From assembly GCF_001984055.1 (NCBI RefSeq), contig NZ_LYVO01000071.1:1-40062 (forward strand): a stretch of 40,062 bases of DNA, read 5' to 3'. This document shows, piece after piece, positions 24,617 through 32,956 of the stretch (positions are counted from its first letter, which is position 1; every line of letters starts with the position of its first letter). Source of the stretch: Variovorax sp. KK3 (GTDB lineage Bacteria > Pseudomonadota > Gammaproteobacteria > Burkholderiales > Burkholderiaceae_C). The notes under the pieces are model-generated. The model worked only from the letters and a program-made list of their open reading frames with translations. It ran no database searches and was not told the DNA's origin. The position numbers and the translations under genes were made by a program.

Positions 24617-26314
24617 ATGACCGCGCGTCTTGGCATGCTGGCGCTGGCCGCCGCGCTGACAGCCTGCGGCGGCACGGGCCCCGGCTCGCAGGGGCCGCGG
24701 CTGTCCGCTGCGAAACCCGGCGCACTGCAATCGTGTACCGACCTCGCAGCGAAGGCGGCGCAGCCCGGCACGGTCTACACCAGTGCCATCGAGGTGCCTG
24801 CCGGCCCGGTCACGGTCGGCAATGCCAACGTGCAGGCGCCTGCCCACTGCCTGGTGCAAGGCCGCATGAACGAACGCACGAGCCCGGTCGACGGCCAGCG
24901 CTACGCCATCGGTTTCGAGATGCGCCTGCCGAAGGATTGGAACGGCCGCTTCTTCCACCAGGTCAACGGCGGCCTCGACGGTGCCGTGGTGCCGGCCATG
25001 GGCGGCATCGGCGGCGGCGGGCCTGCGAGCACGGCGCTGCAGAAGGGCTTCGCAGTGATCAGCTCCGATGCCGGCCATGCCGGATCGATGGGCCCGCGCT
25101 TCGGCCTCGATCCGCAGGCGCGCTCCGACTACGGCTACAACGCGGTCGCGCAACTCACGCCGATGGCGAAGAACCTCATCGCGCAGGCCTACGGCCGCGG
25201 GCCCGATCGCTCGTACATCGGTGGCTGCTCCAACGGCGGCCGGCATGCGATGGTGGCGGCCTCCCGCTCGGCCGCGCAGTACGACGGCATCGTGGCCGGC
25301 AACCCGGGCTTCCAGCTGCCGAAGGCGGCGGTCGCCCAGCTCTACGGCGCCCAGCAATACGCGAAGGCGGCCAACGCGAAGACGCCTTCCGGCGACCCCG
25401 ACCTGCAGAGCGCCTTCACCCCCATCGAGCTGCAGTTGGTGTCGCGCGCCGTGCTGGCGCGCTGCGACGCGCTCGACGGCCTGGCCGACGGCATCGTTTC
25501 CGACGTCAAGGCATGCCAGGCGCGCTTCAAGCTCGACACCGACGTGCCGACCTGCACCGGCGCGCGCGACGGCACCTGCCTCTCGCCTGCGCAGAAGAGC
25601 GCGCTCGCCAACGTCCACGCAGGTGCGCGCGACAGCGCCGGCCGCGCGATCTACAGCACCTTCCCCTTCGACGCCGGCATCGCCGGCGGCAACTGGCGCG
25701 AATGGAAATTCGCCTACCCCGCCGCGCGCGACGCCGGCGCGGTCGGCTTCATCTTCAGCACGCCGCCGCTGGCCGACCGCCCCGGCGGCCTGCCCTTCGC
25801 GCTGGGCTTCGACATGGACCGCGACGCCCCGCGCATCACGGCCACCGATGGCCCCTTCCGCGAATCGGCGATGGACTTCATGGCGCCGCCGGCCGCCGAC
25901 AGGCTGGACACGCTGCGTGCGCGCGGCGCGAAGATGATCGTCTACCACGGCACCAGCGACCCGGTGTTCTCGTCCGACGACACCGCCGCCTGGTACGACC
26001 GCCTGCAGGCCCACCACGGTGGCGATGCCGCCGCCTTCGCGCGCTACTTTCCGGTGCCGGGCATGAACCACTGTTCCGGCGGGCCGGCCACCGACCAGTT
26101 CGACATGCTCGATGCGCTGGTCGACTGGGTCGAGCAGGGCCGCGCGCCGCAGTCCGTCACCGCCGCCGCACGCGGCCCGGGCGCCACCGTGGTCAATGCG
26201 GAGGTGCCTTCCACCTGGGCGCCGCGCCGCACGCGTCCGTTGTGCCCGTATCCGCGCGTCGCCAGCTACACCGGCGGCGATCCCGAAAGCGCCACCAGCT
26301 TCGCCTGCCGATGA
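24617..26314 (+). CDS. Tannase/feruloyl esterase family lipoprotein
   Basis: A 565-residue serine hydrolase of the tannase/feruloyl esterase family. A lipobox LTAC gives lipidated Cys17, so it should sit on a membrane facing the periplasm or outside. Catalytic residues by family comparison: Ser205 in GGCSNGG, Asp448 in HGTSDPV and His485 in GMNHCSGG; Cys204 and Cys486 flank the Ser and His and likely form the disulfide that holds the triad. A DALDGLADGIVSD loop matches the calcium site. It would cut ester-linked hydroxycinnamates or gallates, such as chlorogenate, and feed the acid to the Bug receptor. The stop overlaps the next ATG. Confidence 0.93.
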   Translation: MTARLGMLALAAALTACGGTGPGSQGPRLSAAKPGALQSCTDLAAKAAQPGTVYTSAIEVPAGPVTVGNANVQAPAHCLVQGRMNERTSPVDGQRYAIGFEMRLPKDWNGRFFHQVNGGLDGAVVPAMGGIGGGGPASTALQKGFAVISSDAGHAGSMGPRFGLDPQARSDYGYNAVAQLTPMAKNLIAQAYGRGPDRSYIGGCSNGGRHAMVAASRSAAQYDGIVAGNPGFQLPKAAVAQLYGAQQYAKAANAKTPSGDPDLQSAFTPIELQLVSRAVLARCDALDGLADGIVSDVKACQARFKLDTDVPTCTGARDGTCLSPAQKSALANVHAGARDSAGRAIYSTFPFDAGIAGGNWREWKFAYPAARDAGAVGFIFSTPPLADRPGGLPFALGFDMDRDAPRITATDGPFRESAMDFMAPPAADRLDTLRARGAKMIVYHGTSDPVFSSDDTAAWYDRLQAHHGGDAAAFARYFPVPGMNHCSGGPATDQFDMLDALVDWVEQGRAPQSVTAAARGPGATVVNAEVPSTWAPRRTRPLCPYPRVASYTGGDPESATSFACR

Positions 26315-28053
26315 ACTACCAGCCACGCCCCGACGACGTCCGCTTGTTGCTCGACACCGTGCTCGGCGCCGCACCGCGCCTACGCGCGCTCGCCCCCTTC
26401 GCCGAGTTCGACGAGACCTTGCAGGCCCAGGTGCTCGACGAAGCCGGCCGCTTCGTGGCCGAGGTGGTCGCGCCGCTCAACCGCGCGGGCGACGAGATCG
26501 GCTGCCGCTTCGAAGGTGGTGCGGTGACGACGCCGCCCGGCTTCCGCGAGGCCTACCGCGGCCTGGCCGACGGCGGCTGGCTCGCGCTGTCGGCCGCGTC
26601 CGAGCACGGCGGGCAGGCGCTTCCGGCCGTGCTCGAAGCCGTCCTCTTCGAATGGCTGAACGCGGCCAACCACGGCTTCACGATGGCGCCCGCCCTGCTG
26701 CACGGCGCCTACGAATGCCTGCGGCACCACGGCAGCCCCGACCTGCACGAACGCTATCTGTCGAAGATCGCCAGCGGCGAATCGCTGGCCACCATGTGCC
26801 TGACCGAAGCCCATGCCGGCAGCGACCTGGGCCAGGTGCGCACCCGCGCCGTGCCGCATCCGGACGGCAGCGTCCGCGTAAGCGGCGGCAAGATCTTCAT
26901 TTCCGGCGGCGAGCACGACCTGACGCCGAACATCGTCCACCTGGTGCTGTGCCGACTGCCCGAAGCGCCCCCTGGGCCCAAGGGACTCTCACTGGCGCTG
27001 GTGCCCAAGCTGCTGCCCGACGGCGCGCGCAACGCAGCGCACTGCGAACGCATCGAGGAAAAGATGGGCCTGCACGGCAGCCCAACCTGCGTGATGCGCT
27101 TCGACGAGGCCACCGGCTGGCTGGTCGGCGAACCGCACCGCGGCCTGGCCGCGATGTTCGTGATGATGAACGCGGCGCGCCTGCACGTGGCGCTGCAGGC
27201 CATCGGCCTGCTCGATGCGGCGTGGCAGAAGGCCGATGCCTATGCGGCGGAGCGGCGGCAGATGCGCGCGCCGGGCCCTGCGCCGGCCAGCCGCGGCGCG
27301 GAGGCGGCCGACCTGATCGGCGAGCACCCGGCCATCCGCCGCATCCTGCAGACGCAGCGCGCCTGGATCGACGGCATGCGCCTGCTGGCCTACCGCAGCG
27401 CATTGCAGCTCGACGTGGCGCGCCACGACGCTGACCCGGCCCGCCGCCAGCGCGCCGAGCGCTGGTGCGCGCTGGTCACGCCCGTGCTGAAGGCCGCCTG
27501 CACCCAGCAGGCCTTCGACGGCGCCAGTGCCTGCCTGCAGGTCTTCGGGGGCCATGGCTACGTGCGCGAATGGGGCATCGAGCAGGTGGTGCGCGACGCC
27601 CGCATCACCATGATCTACGAGGGCACCAACGAGATCCAGGCCATCGACCTGGTGCAGCGCAAGCTGCTGCCCGACGGCGGCGCCGGCATGGCCGCCGTGC
27701 TGATCGAGCTTCGCGACGAACTCGACGCCTCGCGCGAACAGGACGCCGACGTGCAGCGCCGCTTCGCCCAGTTGCGCTACCTCGGCACCACGCTCCTGCA
27801 GGCGGCGCAGCGCGACCCGTCCCTGCCGTTCGAGGTGGCAGACGACTACCTGCGCACGGTGGCGCTGGCCATGCTGGCCTGGAGCTGGGCCCGCATCGCG
27901 CAGACCGCGCCCGACGATGCACGCTGGCGCGCACCGGCCGCGGCCTTCCAGCGCTTCGTGCTGCCCGAATTCGAGATGCGGCTGGGCATGGTCAAGCGTG
28001 CCTGCGATGCGGTGCTGGTGCCACCGCCGGCCGCGTCGGCAGAGGCCAATTAA
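26311..28053 (+). CDS. Acyl-CoA dehydrogenase family protein (580 residues)
   Basis: FAD-dependent acyl-CoA dehydrogenase, longer than the common 380-400 residues because of N- and C-terminal extensions typical of the 560-600-residue class. Visible: CLTEAHAGSDLGQVRTRA (flavin-binding strand), GLHGSPTCVMRFDEA, the conserved FGGHGYVREWGIEQVVRDARITMIYEGTNEIQ, with Glu437 in YEGTNE as the catalytic base by family analogy. The start overlaps the esterase stop (ATGA). Together with the CoA ligase it could dehydrogenate dihydro-hydroxycinnamoyl-CoA to the unsaturated thioester, an inference from context. No electron-transfer flavoprotein gene is nearby. Confidence 0.92.
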   Translation: MNYQPRPDDVRLLLDTVLGAAPRLRALAPFAEFDETLQAQVLDEAGRFVAEVVAPLNRAGDEIGCRFEGGAVTTPPGFREAYRGLADGGWLALSAASEHGGQALPAVLEAVLFEWLNAANHGFTMAPALLHGAYECLRHHGSPDLHERYLSKIASGESLATMCLTEAHAGSDLGQVRTRAVPHPDGSVRVSGGKIFISGGEHDLTPNIVHLVLCRLPEAPPGPKGLSLALVPKLLPDGARNAAHCERIEEKMGLHGSPTCVMRFDEATGWLVGEPHRGLAAMFVMMNAARLHVALQAIGLLDAAWQKADAYAAERRQMRAPGPAPASRGAEAADLIGEHPAIRRILQTQRAWIDGMRLLAYRSALQLDVARHDADPARRQRAERWCALVTPVLKAACTQQAFDGASACLQVFGGHGYVREWGIEQVVRDARITMIYEGTNEIQAIDLVQRKLLPDGGAGMAAVLIELRDELDASREQDADVQRRFAQLRYLGTTLLQAAQRDPSLPFEVADDYLRTVALAMLAWSWARIAQTAPDDARWRAPAAAFQRFVLPEFEMRLGMVKRACDAVLVPPPAASAEAN

Positions 28054-28102
28054 AGGACATGCACCGATGCTGCTGCCACGCAAAGGCAGGTAGGCTTCGG
28101 CC

Positions 28103-28585
28103 ATGACTGGCACGCGCAAAAAAGCCGCCTCCGCGGTCTCCGTCCATCCGGCCCGCACCGAGCGGCTCGACACGCGCGTGCTCGAATCGCTGGTCGGCTA
28201 CAACGCGCGCCGCGCCTGGCTCACGGTGAGCATGGTGTTCGCCGAACGCATGGCGGCCTACGGGCTCAAGCAGGTCGACTTCTCGGTGCTCTCGCTGTTG
28301 AGGCACAACCCCGGCGCCACCTCGCGCCAGCTCTGCGCCACGCTCGACATCCTGCCGCCGAACCTGGTGAGCCTGGTTTCGGCCATGGACAGCCGCGGGC
28401 TCATCGAGCGTCGCCCGCATCCCTACGACGGCCGCGCGATCGGGCTCTACCTGACGCAGTCGGGCGAGGCGCTGGTCCGGGAGGCGGAACGCACGGTGGT
28501 GGACCTGGAGAACGAAGCCAGCGAGCGCCTGACCACGCGCGAGCGCGAGACGCTGATCAAACTGCTGCAGAAGATCTATCTGTAG
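28103..28585 (+). CDS. MarR family regulator of the hydroxycinnamate cluster
   Basis: A 160-residue winged-helix regulator. The region GYNARRAWLTVSMVFAERMAAYGLKQVDFSVLSLLRHNPGATSRQLCATLDILPPNLVSLVSAMDSRGLIERRPHPYDGRAIGLYLTQSGEALV holds the recognition helix and wing (RPHPYDGRAIGLYLT) in usual MarR order. MarR proteins such as CouR and FerC sense hydroxycinnamoyl-CoA esters and release DNA. Position at the end of the operon, 49 bases after the dehydrogenase, fits control of this cluster; the operator may be 20099-20131, by inference. Confidence 0.92.
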   Translation: MTGTRKKAASAVSVHPARTERLDTRVLESLVGYNARRAWLTVSMVFAERMAAYGLKQVDFSVLSLLRHNPGATSRQLCATLDILPPNLVSLVSAMDSRGLIERRPHPYDGRAIGLYLTQSGEALVREAERTVVDLENEASERLTTRERETLIKLLQKIYL

Positions 28586-28603
28586 GGTCCAGCCCCGGCC
28601 CGC

Positions 28604-28822
28604 TCACCAGAACTTCCACCACGGTGCCGACGCGGAGGAGCGTGCGGGTGGCAGCGGTTGCAGGCCGGTGTCGCGAATGCGGCGGCGCTGTTCGGCTTCG
28701 AGCGCCTGCGCCATCCGATGCGCCAGCTGGTCGCCCTGCATGGCGCGGATGCGCCACTCTGCAGCAAGCGTTTGCAGCTCGGAATCCTCGAGCTTGGCAG
28801 GCGTCGTCGACGTTTCGGACAT
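28604..28822 (-). CDS. Small hypothetical protein (72 residues)
   Basis: Not recognised. From the ATG at 28822 it codes a mostly helical, charged protein (MSETSTTPAKLEDSELQTL, then AEWRIRAMQGDQLAHRMAQALEAEQRRRIRDTG) with a short Pro/Ser linker and an aromatic end (APWWKFW). The frame is longer upstream (ATG at 28894). No ribosome site is convincing. The C-terminal WWKFW is unlike a random shadow and the codon use is GC-rich as in its neighbours, so I keep it at moderate confidence. It is convergent with the MarR gene. Confidence 0.5.
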   Translation of the reverse strand: MSETSTTPAKLEDSELQTLAAEWRIRAMQGDQLAHRMAQALEAEQRRRIRDTGLQPLPPARSSASAPWWKFW

Positions 28823-28910
28823 GGGCAAATTCTGCACACGCCGTCGAGGGCCGGCAATCGTAGTGCTTTGCATTACAAAACGACCCAAGGCCATCTCGCG
28901 CGGACCGATT

Positions 28911-29669
28911 TCAACCTGCGAATCCGTCCCAACTGAGCTTGAGTCCGGTCAACAGCATGCCGAGGTATACGAAGCGGTAGAACCACACCGGATCGATGCG
29001 TCGCGCGATGTAGATGCCCAGCCACACACCGAGCGGCGCGATCGGCAGCAGCACCAGAGAGGTCGCCATGTTGCGCCAGTCCAGCAACCCGAGCCACGCG
29101 TACGGCAGCCACTTGCTCAGGTTCACCACGAAGAAGAAATAGGCCAGCGTCGCGGTATAGACCACGGGCGTGAGCCGCAACGGAATCACGTAGGCGTTGA
29201 CCGGTGGCCCGCCCGCATGCGCGATGAAACTGGTGAAGCCGCCGATGGTAGTAAGTACCGCGCCCGTTGCTTTGGAAGGCGGTGCGGCGTCGGCACGCGG
29301 CGGGAACAACAAGCGCTGCGCCAGAAACAGCAGCGTGAAGACGCCCGTGATGCCGGCCACCTGGTGCGCGGGCAGCACGCGGAACAGCACCGCGCCGACC
29401 ACCGTGCCCACCAGGCCGAAAGGAATCAGGAACCAGAGCAGCGATCGATCGAAATCGCGGCGAAAGGCGGCCAGGCCCAGCAGGTCCATCAGCAGCAGCA
29501 CCGGCATGAGCATCGCCGCCGCCTGCGGCACGGTCACGGCCAGCGCCAGCATCGGCACGGCCAGCGAACCGAAGCCGGCGCCGAAGCCGCTCTTGCTGAC
29601 GCCGAGCATGAGCACGGCGGGAATGGCGACGGCATAGAAGTGCCAGTCGCTGATGATGGGGAGAGCCAT
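28911..29669 (-). CDS. TauE/SafE family permease (sulfite/anion exporter-like)
   Basis: A 252-residue membrane protein with seven to eight helices of the TauE/SafE family. Duplicated glycine-rich segments are visible: VLMLGVSKSGFGAGFGSLAVPML near the N-terminus and TTIGGFTSFIAHAGGPPVNAYVIP in the second half. These carry the family pattern of exporters of sulfite and other organic anions, but the real substrate is not known. It lies just downstream of the FAD monooxygenase on the same strand with 94 bases between them, so it may be part of the same transcript. Confidence 0.88.
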   Translation of the reverse strand: MALPIISDWHFYAVAIPAVLMLGVSKSGFGAGFGSLAVPMLALAVTVPQAAAMLMPVLLLMDLLGLAAFRRDFDRSLLWFLIPFGLVGTVVGAVLFRVLPAHQVAGITGVFTLLFLAQRLLFPPRADAAPPSKATGAVLTTIGGFTSFIAHAGGPPVNAYVIPLRLTPVVYTATLAYFFFVVNLSKWLPYAWLGLLDWRNMATSLVLLPIAPLGVWLGIYIARRIDPVWFYRFVYLGMLLTGLKLSWDGFAG

Positions 29670-29763
29670 GGGGGATGCGAGAAGAAGCCCGCTGCTGCCG
29701 CGTCGGTGGCAGCCGGTCGGGCCGCCGAGCGTAGCAGGAAGCGTGCGTCCCCGTGGCGCCCGG

Positions 29764-30969
29764 TCAATCCGGCGGCAGGCAGTTGGCGGACGTCCAGCCG
29801 TAGAGCCATTCGAGCGCGTCGTAGAAGCGCTCCTGCGGCCGCCCCTGCCACAGCTGGTTGCGCACCAGGCGTTCCACGCCCTTGGCGTGGTAGAGCCGCC
29901 CCATCTCGCGGGCCGACAGCACCACGCGCGCCGTGCGCGCCAAGCGCGCGCGCTCGTACAGCGCCAGGGCGCGCGGCCAGTCGCCGGCCTCGCGCCGCAA
30001 TGCGAGCGCGAGCGTCACGGCGTCTTCGCAGGCCATGCAGGCGCCCTGCGCCAGGTACTGCACCATCGGATGCGCGGCATCGCCCAGCAAGGTCGCGCGG
30101 CCGAAACTCCAGCGCTCGATCGGGTCGCGGTCGGCCGTCGAGTAGCGCTTCCAGGCCTTCGGGATGCGCAGGATCTGCTGCACCGCGTCGCAGGTGGCGC
30201 GAAAGTAGCGCTGCACCTCGGCCGGGTCGCCGTCCATCGAGCCCCACTCCTCGGGCTTGTCGCTGTGAAAGGTGACGGCCAGGTTGAACTTGTCGCCGCC
30301 CTTCAGCGGGTAGTGCACCAAGTGGCAGTTGGGCCCGACCCAGATGCAGGGCGCGGTGTAGCGCAGCGCCTCGGGGAAGTCGGCCGTGTCGATCACGGCG
30401 CGGAACACCACGTGGCCCGACACGCGAATGCCGTCGCCCACGTACTGCTGCCGCAGCGCCGAGCGCACGCCGTCGCAGCCGATCACGGCCTGGCCTTCGT
30501 GACGGCCGCCCTCGGCATCGATCAACGTCACGCCCTCTTCGTCCTGGTCGACGTGAACGATCTTGGTCGAGGTGATGAACTCGATGCCCTCGGCGGTGGC
30601 CTGCACGCCCTCGAGCAGCGCACCATGGATGTCCGCGCGGTGGATCACGGCGTACGGGTTGCCGAAGCGCTCCCGGAAGCGCGCGTCGAGCGCGATGGCG
30701 GCCACGCGCTTCGCATCGATCGCGTCGAACATCACCATCTCGTCGGTGTACACCGCGCGGGCCCGCAGGTTCGCGCCCACGCCCAATGCGTCGCAGGCCG
30801 CGAAGGCGTTGGGGCTCAGCTGGATGCCGGCGCCGATCTCGCCGATCTGCGCCGACTGCTCGATCACCTTCACGCGGTAGCCCTCGCGCACGAGCGCGAG
30901 CGCGGCCGCCAACCCGCCGATGCCGCCGCCGGCCACCAGCACGGGGCGGGGGTCCATGGGCCTATTCAT
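29764..30969 (-). CDS. FAD-dependent aromatic-ring hydroxylase (3-hydroxybenzoate 6-monooxygenase-like)
   Basis: A 401-residue class A flavoprotein monooxygenase. Motifs: the N-terminal GGGIGGL (14-20), the DG motif GCDGVRS (164-170) and the GD motif LLGDAAHPMVQYLAQGA (about 294-310). The start and the C-terminal WLYGWTSANC recall 3-hydroxybenzoate 6-hydroxylase (gentisate-forming) from my memory of that family; salicylate hydroxylase-like is the broader class. The ATG at 30969 overlaps the stop of the upstream amidohydrolase (ATGA), so both work together. A second ATG at 30957 is possible. The substrate is open: 3-hydroxybenzoate, a dihydroxybenzoate or a phenol made by the partner. Confidence 0.87.
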   Translation of the reverse strand: MNRPMDPRPVLVAGGGIGGLAAALALVREGYRVKVIEQSAQIGEIGAGIQLSPNAFAACDALGVGANLRARAVYTDEMVMFDAIDAKRVAAIALDARFRERFGNPYAVIHRADIHGALLEGVQATAEGIEFITSTKIVHVDQDEEGVTLIDAEGGRHEGQAVIGCDGVRSALRQQYVGDGIRVSGHVVFRAVIDTADFPEALRYTAPCIWVGPNCHLVHYPLKGGDKFNLAVTFHSDKPEEWGSMDGDPAEVQRYFRATCDAVQQILRIPKAWKRYSTADRDPIERWSFGRATLLGDAAHPMVQYLAQGACMACEDAVTLALALRREAGDWPRALALYERARLARTARVVLSAREMGRLYHAKGVERLVRNQLWQGRPQERFYDALEWLYGWTSANCLPPD

Positions 30970-31937
30970 GGCAACCCGAAGAGCGTGCGCGCGTTGTCGC
31001 GCCCGATCTTGCGCCGGTCGTTCTCGCTGATCTCGCAGTGGTCGAACCAGCGCGCGGCGTCCTCGTGCTTCTCGAAGGGATAGTCCACCGAGTACATGAT
31101 GCGGTCGCTCCCCATCTCGAGCAGCGTCGACAGCAGCGTCGGCGTGCGGAAGTTGCCGCTGGTGGTGATGTGCACGTTGCTGCGCAGGTAGTCGCCGATC
31201 TCGCGTTCGCAGGGCATGCCGCGGCGGCCCTTGCGCAGGATGTGGTCCACGCGCCAGATGTTGAAGGGAATGCCTTCGCCGAAATGGCCCAGGATCATCT
31301 GCAGCGCCGGATGCCGGTCGAACAGACCGGAGGACATGAGCCGCAGCGCATGGATGCTGGTCTCGACCGCGAAGGCCCAGGTCGGCCCGGTCAGCCAGTG
31401 CGCGCCGTCATAGATCGGCTCGCGCGCCGGCAGCGGGTCGCGCGGGTGCATGTAGAAGGGCTTGCCCAGCGCGGCGGCCGCGGCCCAGAAGTCCGCGTAC
31501 TGCGGCGCGTCGTAGTACGCCACCGTGCGCTCGTCGCCCACCTGAGAAAACCCGTTGACCAGGAAGCCATGGAAGCCCAGTTCGGCCACGCAGCGCTCCA
31601 GCTCGCGCGCCGCGGCCGCCGGGTCTTGCATGGGCAGCGCGGCGAAGCCACCGAAGCGCTGTGGCCGCCGCGCGACCTGTTCGGCCAGCACGTCGTTGGC
31701 GCGGCGCGCCACCTCGATGGCGCGTGCGGTGTCGGCGATGCCCTGAACGGCCGGCGAGTTGAGCGAGAGGATCGAGTACGCGGTGCCCCAGGCATCCATC
31801 TGCTCGATGCGCTGCTGTTCGAAGTCCATCAGCTTGCTGCGGAGCCCCTGCCAGACTTCGGGCCGCGCATACACCTGCGAATCGCCGATCGTCAGGTCGA
31901 TGGCGAAATGCTCCTCGAGAGCGATCTTGTCTTTCAT
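30966..31937 (-). CDS. Gamma-resorcylate decarboxylase-like amidohydrolase
   Basis: A 323-residue nonoxidative decarboxylase candidate. It starts KIALEEHFAI with Glu8 and His10, then has NGFSQ, FYMHPRDPL (His164), GPTWAFAVETSIHALRLM, ILGHFGEG (His218), HITTSGNFRT and a late Asp285 in SVDYPFEK. These match the metal ligands and layout I recall for 2,6-dihydroxybenzoate (gamma-resorcylate) decarboxylase: Glu8, His10, His164, His218 and Asp about 287. A benzoate acid would be turned into the phenol plus CO2 at a divalent metal. It ends in the ATG of the FAD hydroxylase and starts 15 bases after the Bug receptor stop. Confidence 0.86.
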   Translation of the reverse strand: MKDKIALEEHFAIDLTIGDSQVYARPEVWQGLRSKLMDFEQQRIEQMDAWGTAYSILSLNSPAVQGIADTARAIEVARRANDVLAEQVARRPQRFGGFAALPMQDPAAAARELERCVAELGFHGFLVNGFSQVGDERTVAYYDAPQYADFWAAAAALGKPFYMHPRDPLPAREPIYDGAHWLTGPTWAFAVETSIHALRLMSSGLFDRHPALQMILGHFGEGIPFNIWRVDHILRKGRRGMPCEREIGDYLRSNVHITTSGNFRTPTLLSTLLEMGSDRIMYSVDYPFEKHEDAARWFDHCEISENDRRKIGRDNARTLFGLP

Positions 31938-31952
31938 GCCTTCTTCACTCCG

Positions 31953-32939
31953 TCATTCCGGCTTGATGTTGAGCTTGTCGAGCACCGCTTGCCAGGTCTT
32001 GCGGTCGTCGGCGATGTAGCGGGCCAGTTGCTCGGGTGTGCCGGGCCGCGGGTAGGTGCCCAGCTCGCGCGACTTGGCGACTACGTCGGGCAGCAGCAAT
32101 GCCTCGTTCATGTCCTTGTTGAGCCGCGCGAGGATTTGCGGGTCCACGCCCTTCTTCGCGATCACCGCGAACCAGCCGTGCGCCACCGCGCCGGGCACCG
32201 TCGCACTGGCCAGCGGAAAGGATTCGAGCCCGGGCTCGATGCGGTCGCCCATGCTCGCGAGGATGCGCATCTTGCCGGCCTGCACGTTGCCCGCCAGCAC
32301 GTTGTAGGTCTCGACCATCATCTGCGTCTGGCCACCCAGCGTGGCCTGCATCGCCTGCGCGCCACCTGGGTAATGCACTTCCAGGAACTGCGCGCCCGAC
32401 TGCAGCCCCAGCAGCGCCGACGCCAGGTGCGGCGCGGTGCCGCGGCCGTTGTCGGCCACCTCGACGCCGCCCGGCTTGGCCTTGGCGACGGCGATGAACT
32501 CGGCCAGCGTCTTGTGCGGCGAATCGCCAGGCACCGCGAGCATGAAGGGCGCCACCGCCGCCAGCGTGACCGGCACGAAGTCGCGGTTGAAGTCGTAGCT
32601 CACGCCCTTGATCGTGCTCGGCGCGACCGAGATCGCCGAGCCCTGCACGAAGCCGAAGGTGGCACCGTCCGCCGGCGCGGCCAGGATGGTGTTCATGCCG
32701 ATCACGCCGCTGCCGCCGGGCTTGTTGTCGACCACCACGCTCTGGCCCCACTTCTCGCCGAGCCTCACACCCACATGGCGGATCAGCACGTCAGGCGCCG
32801 AGCCGGCCGGGAACGGCACGACGAAGCGCACCGGCTGCGCGGGCCATTTGGGCGATGCGCCCTGCGCCATCGCCGCGGCCGGCAACAACGAAGAAAAAAG
32901 CAGCGCGAACATGGCGCGCCGAGAACGAAGCAGCTTCAC
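31953..32939 (-). CDS. Bug-type tripartite tricarboxylate receptor
   Basis: A 328-residue periplasmic receptor: signal (LRSRRAMFALLFSSLLPAAAMA, cut near AMAQG), then WPAQPVRFVVPFPAGSAPDVLIRHVGVRLGEKWGQ, VVDNKPGGSGVIGMNTI and RPGTPEQLARYIADD at the end. The GTG at 32939 is preferred over an ATG at 32969: AGGAG lies 7 bases before it, and the signal peptide begins directly after. It is the first gene of the decarboxylase/hydroxylase operon and shares its promoter region with the divergent MarR gene, so it may bind the substrate of these enzymes. No TctA/TctB genes are present. Confidence 0.88.
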   Translation of the reverse strand: MKLLRSRRAMFALLFSSLLPAAAMAQGASPKWPAQPVRFVVPFPAGSAPDVLIRHVGVRLGEKWGQSVVVDNKPGGSGVIGMNTILAAPADGATFGFVQGSAISVAPSTIKGVSYDFNRDFVPVTLAAVAPFMLAVPGDSPHKTLAEFIAVAKAKPGGVEVADNGRGTAPHLASALLGLQSGAQFLEVHYPGGAQAMQATLGGQTQMMVETYNVLAGNVQAGKMRILASMGDRIEPGLESFPLASATVPGAVAHGWFAVIAKKGVDPQILARLNKDMNEALLLPDVVAKSRELGTYPRPGTPEQLARYIADDRKTWQAVLDKLNIKPE

Positions 32940-32956
32940 GGATGGGCTCCTATTTA

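Noticed and set aside
22416..26374. Two further long minus-strand open frames (22416-24725 and 24401-26374) opposite the SDR, Bug and esterase genes
   Set aside because: They lie entirely opposite well-supported genes in a high-GC region, where stop codons are rare in the complementary frame.
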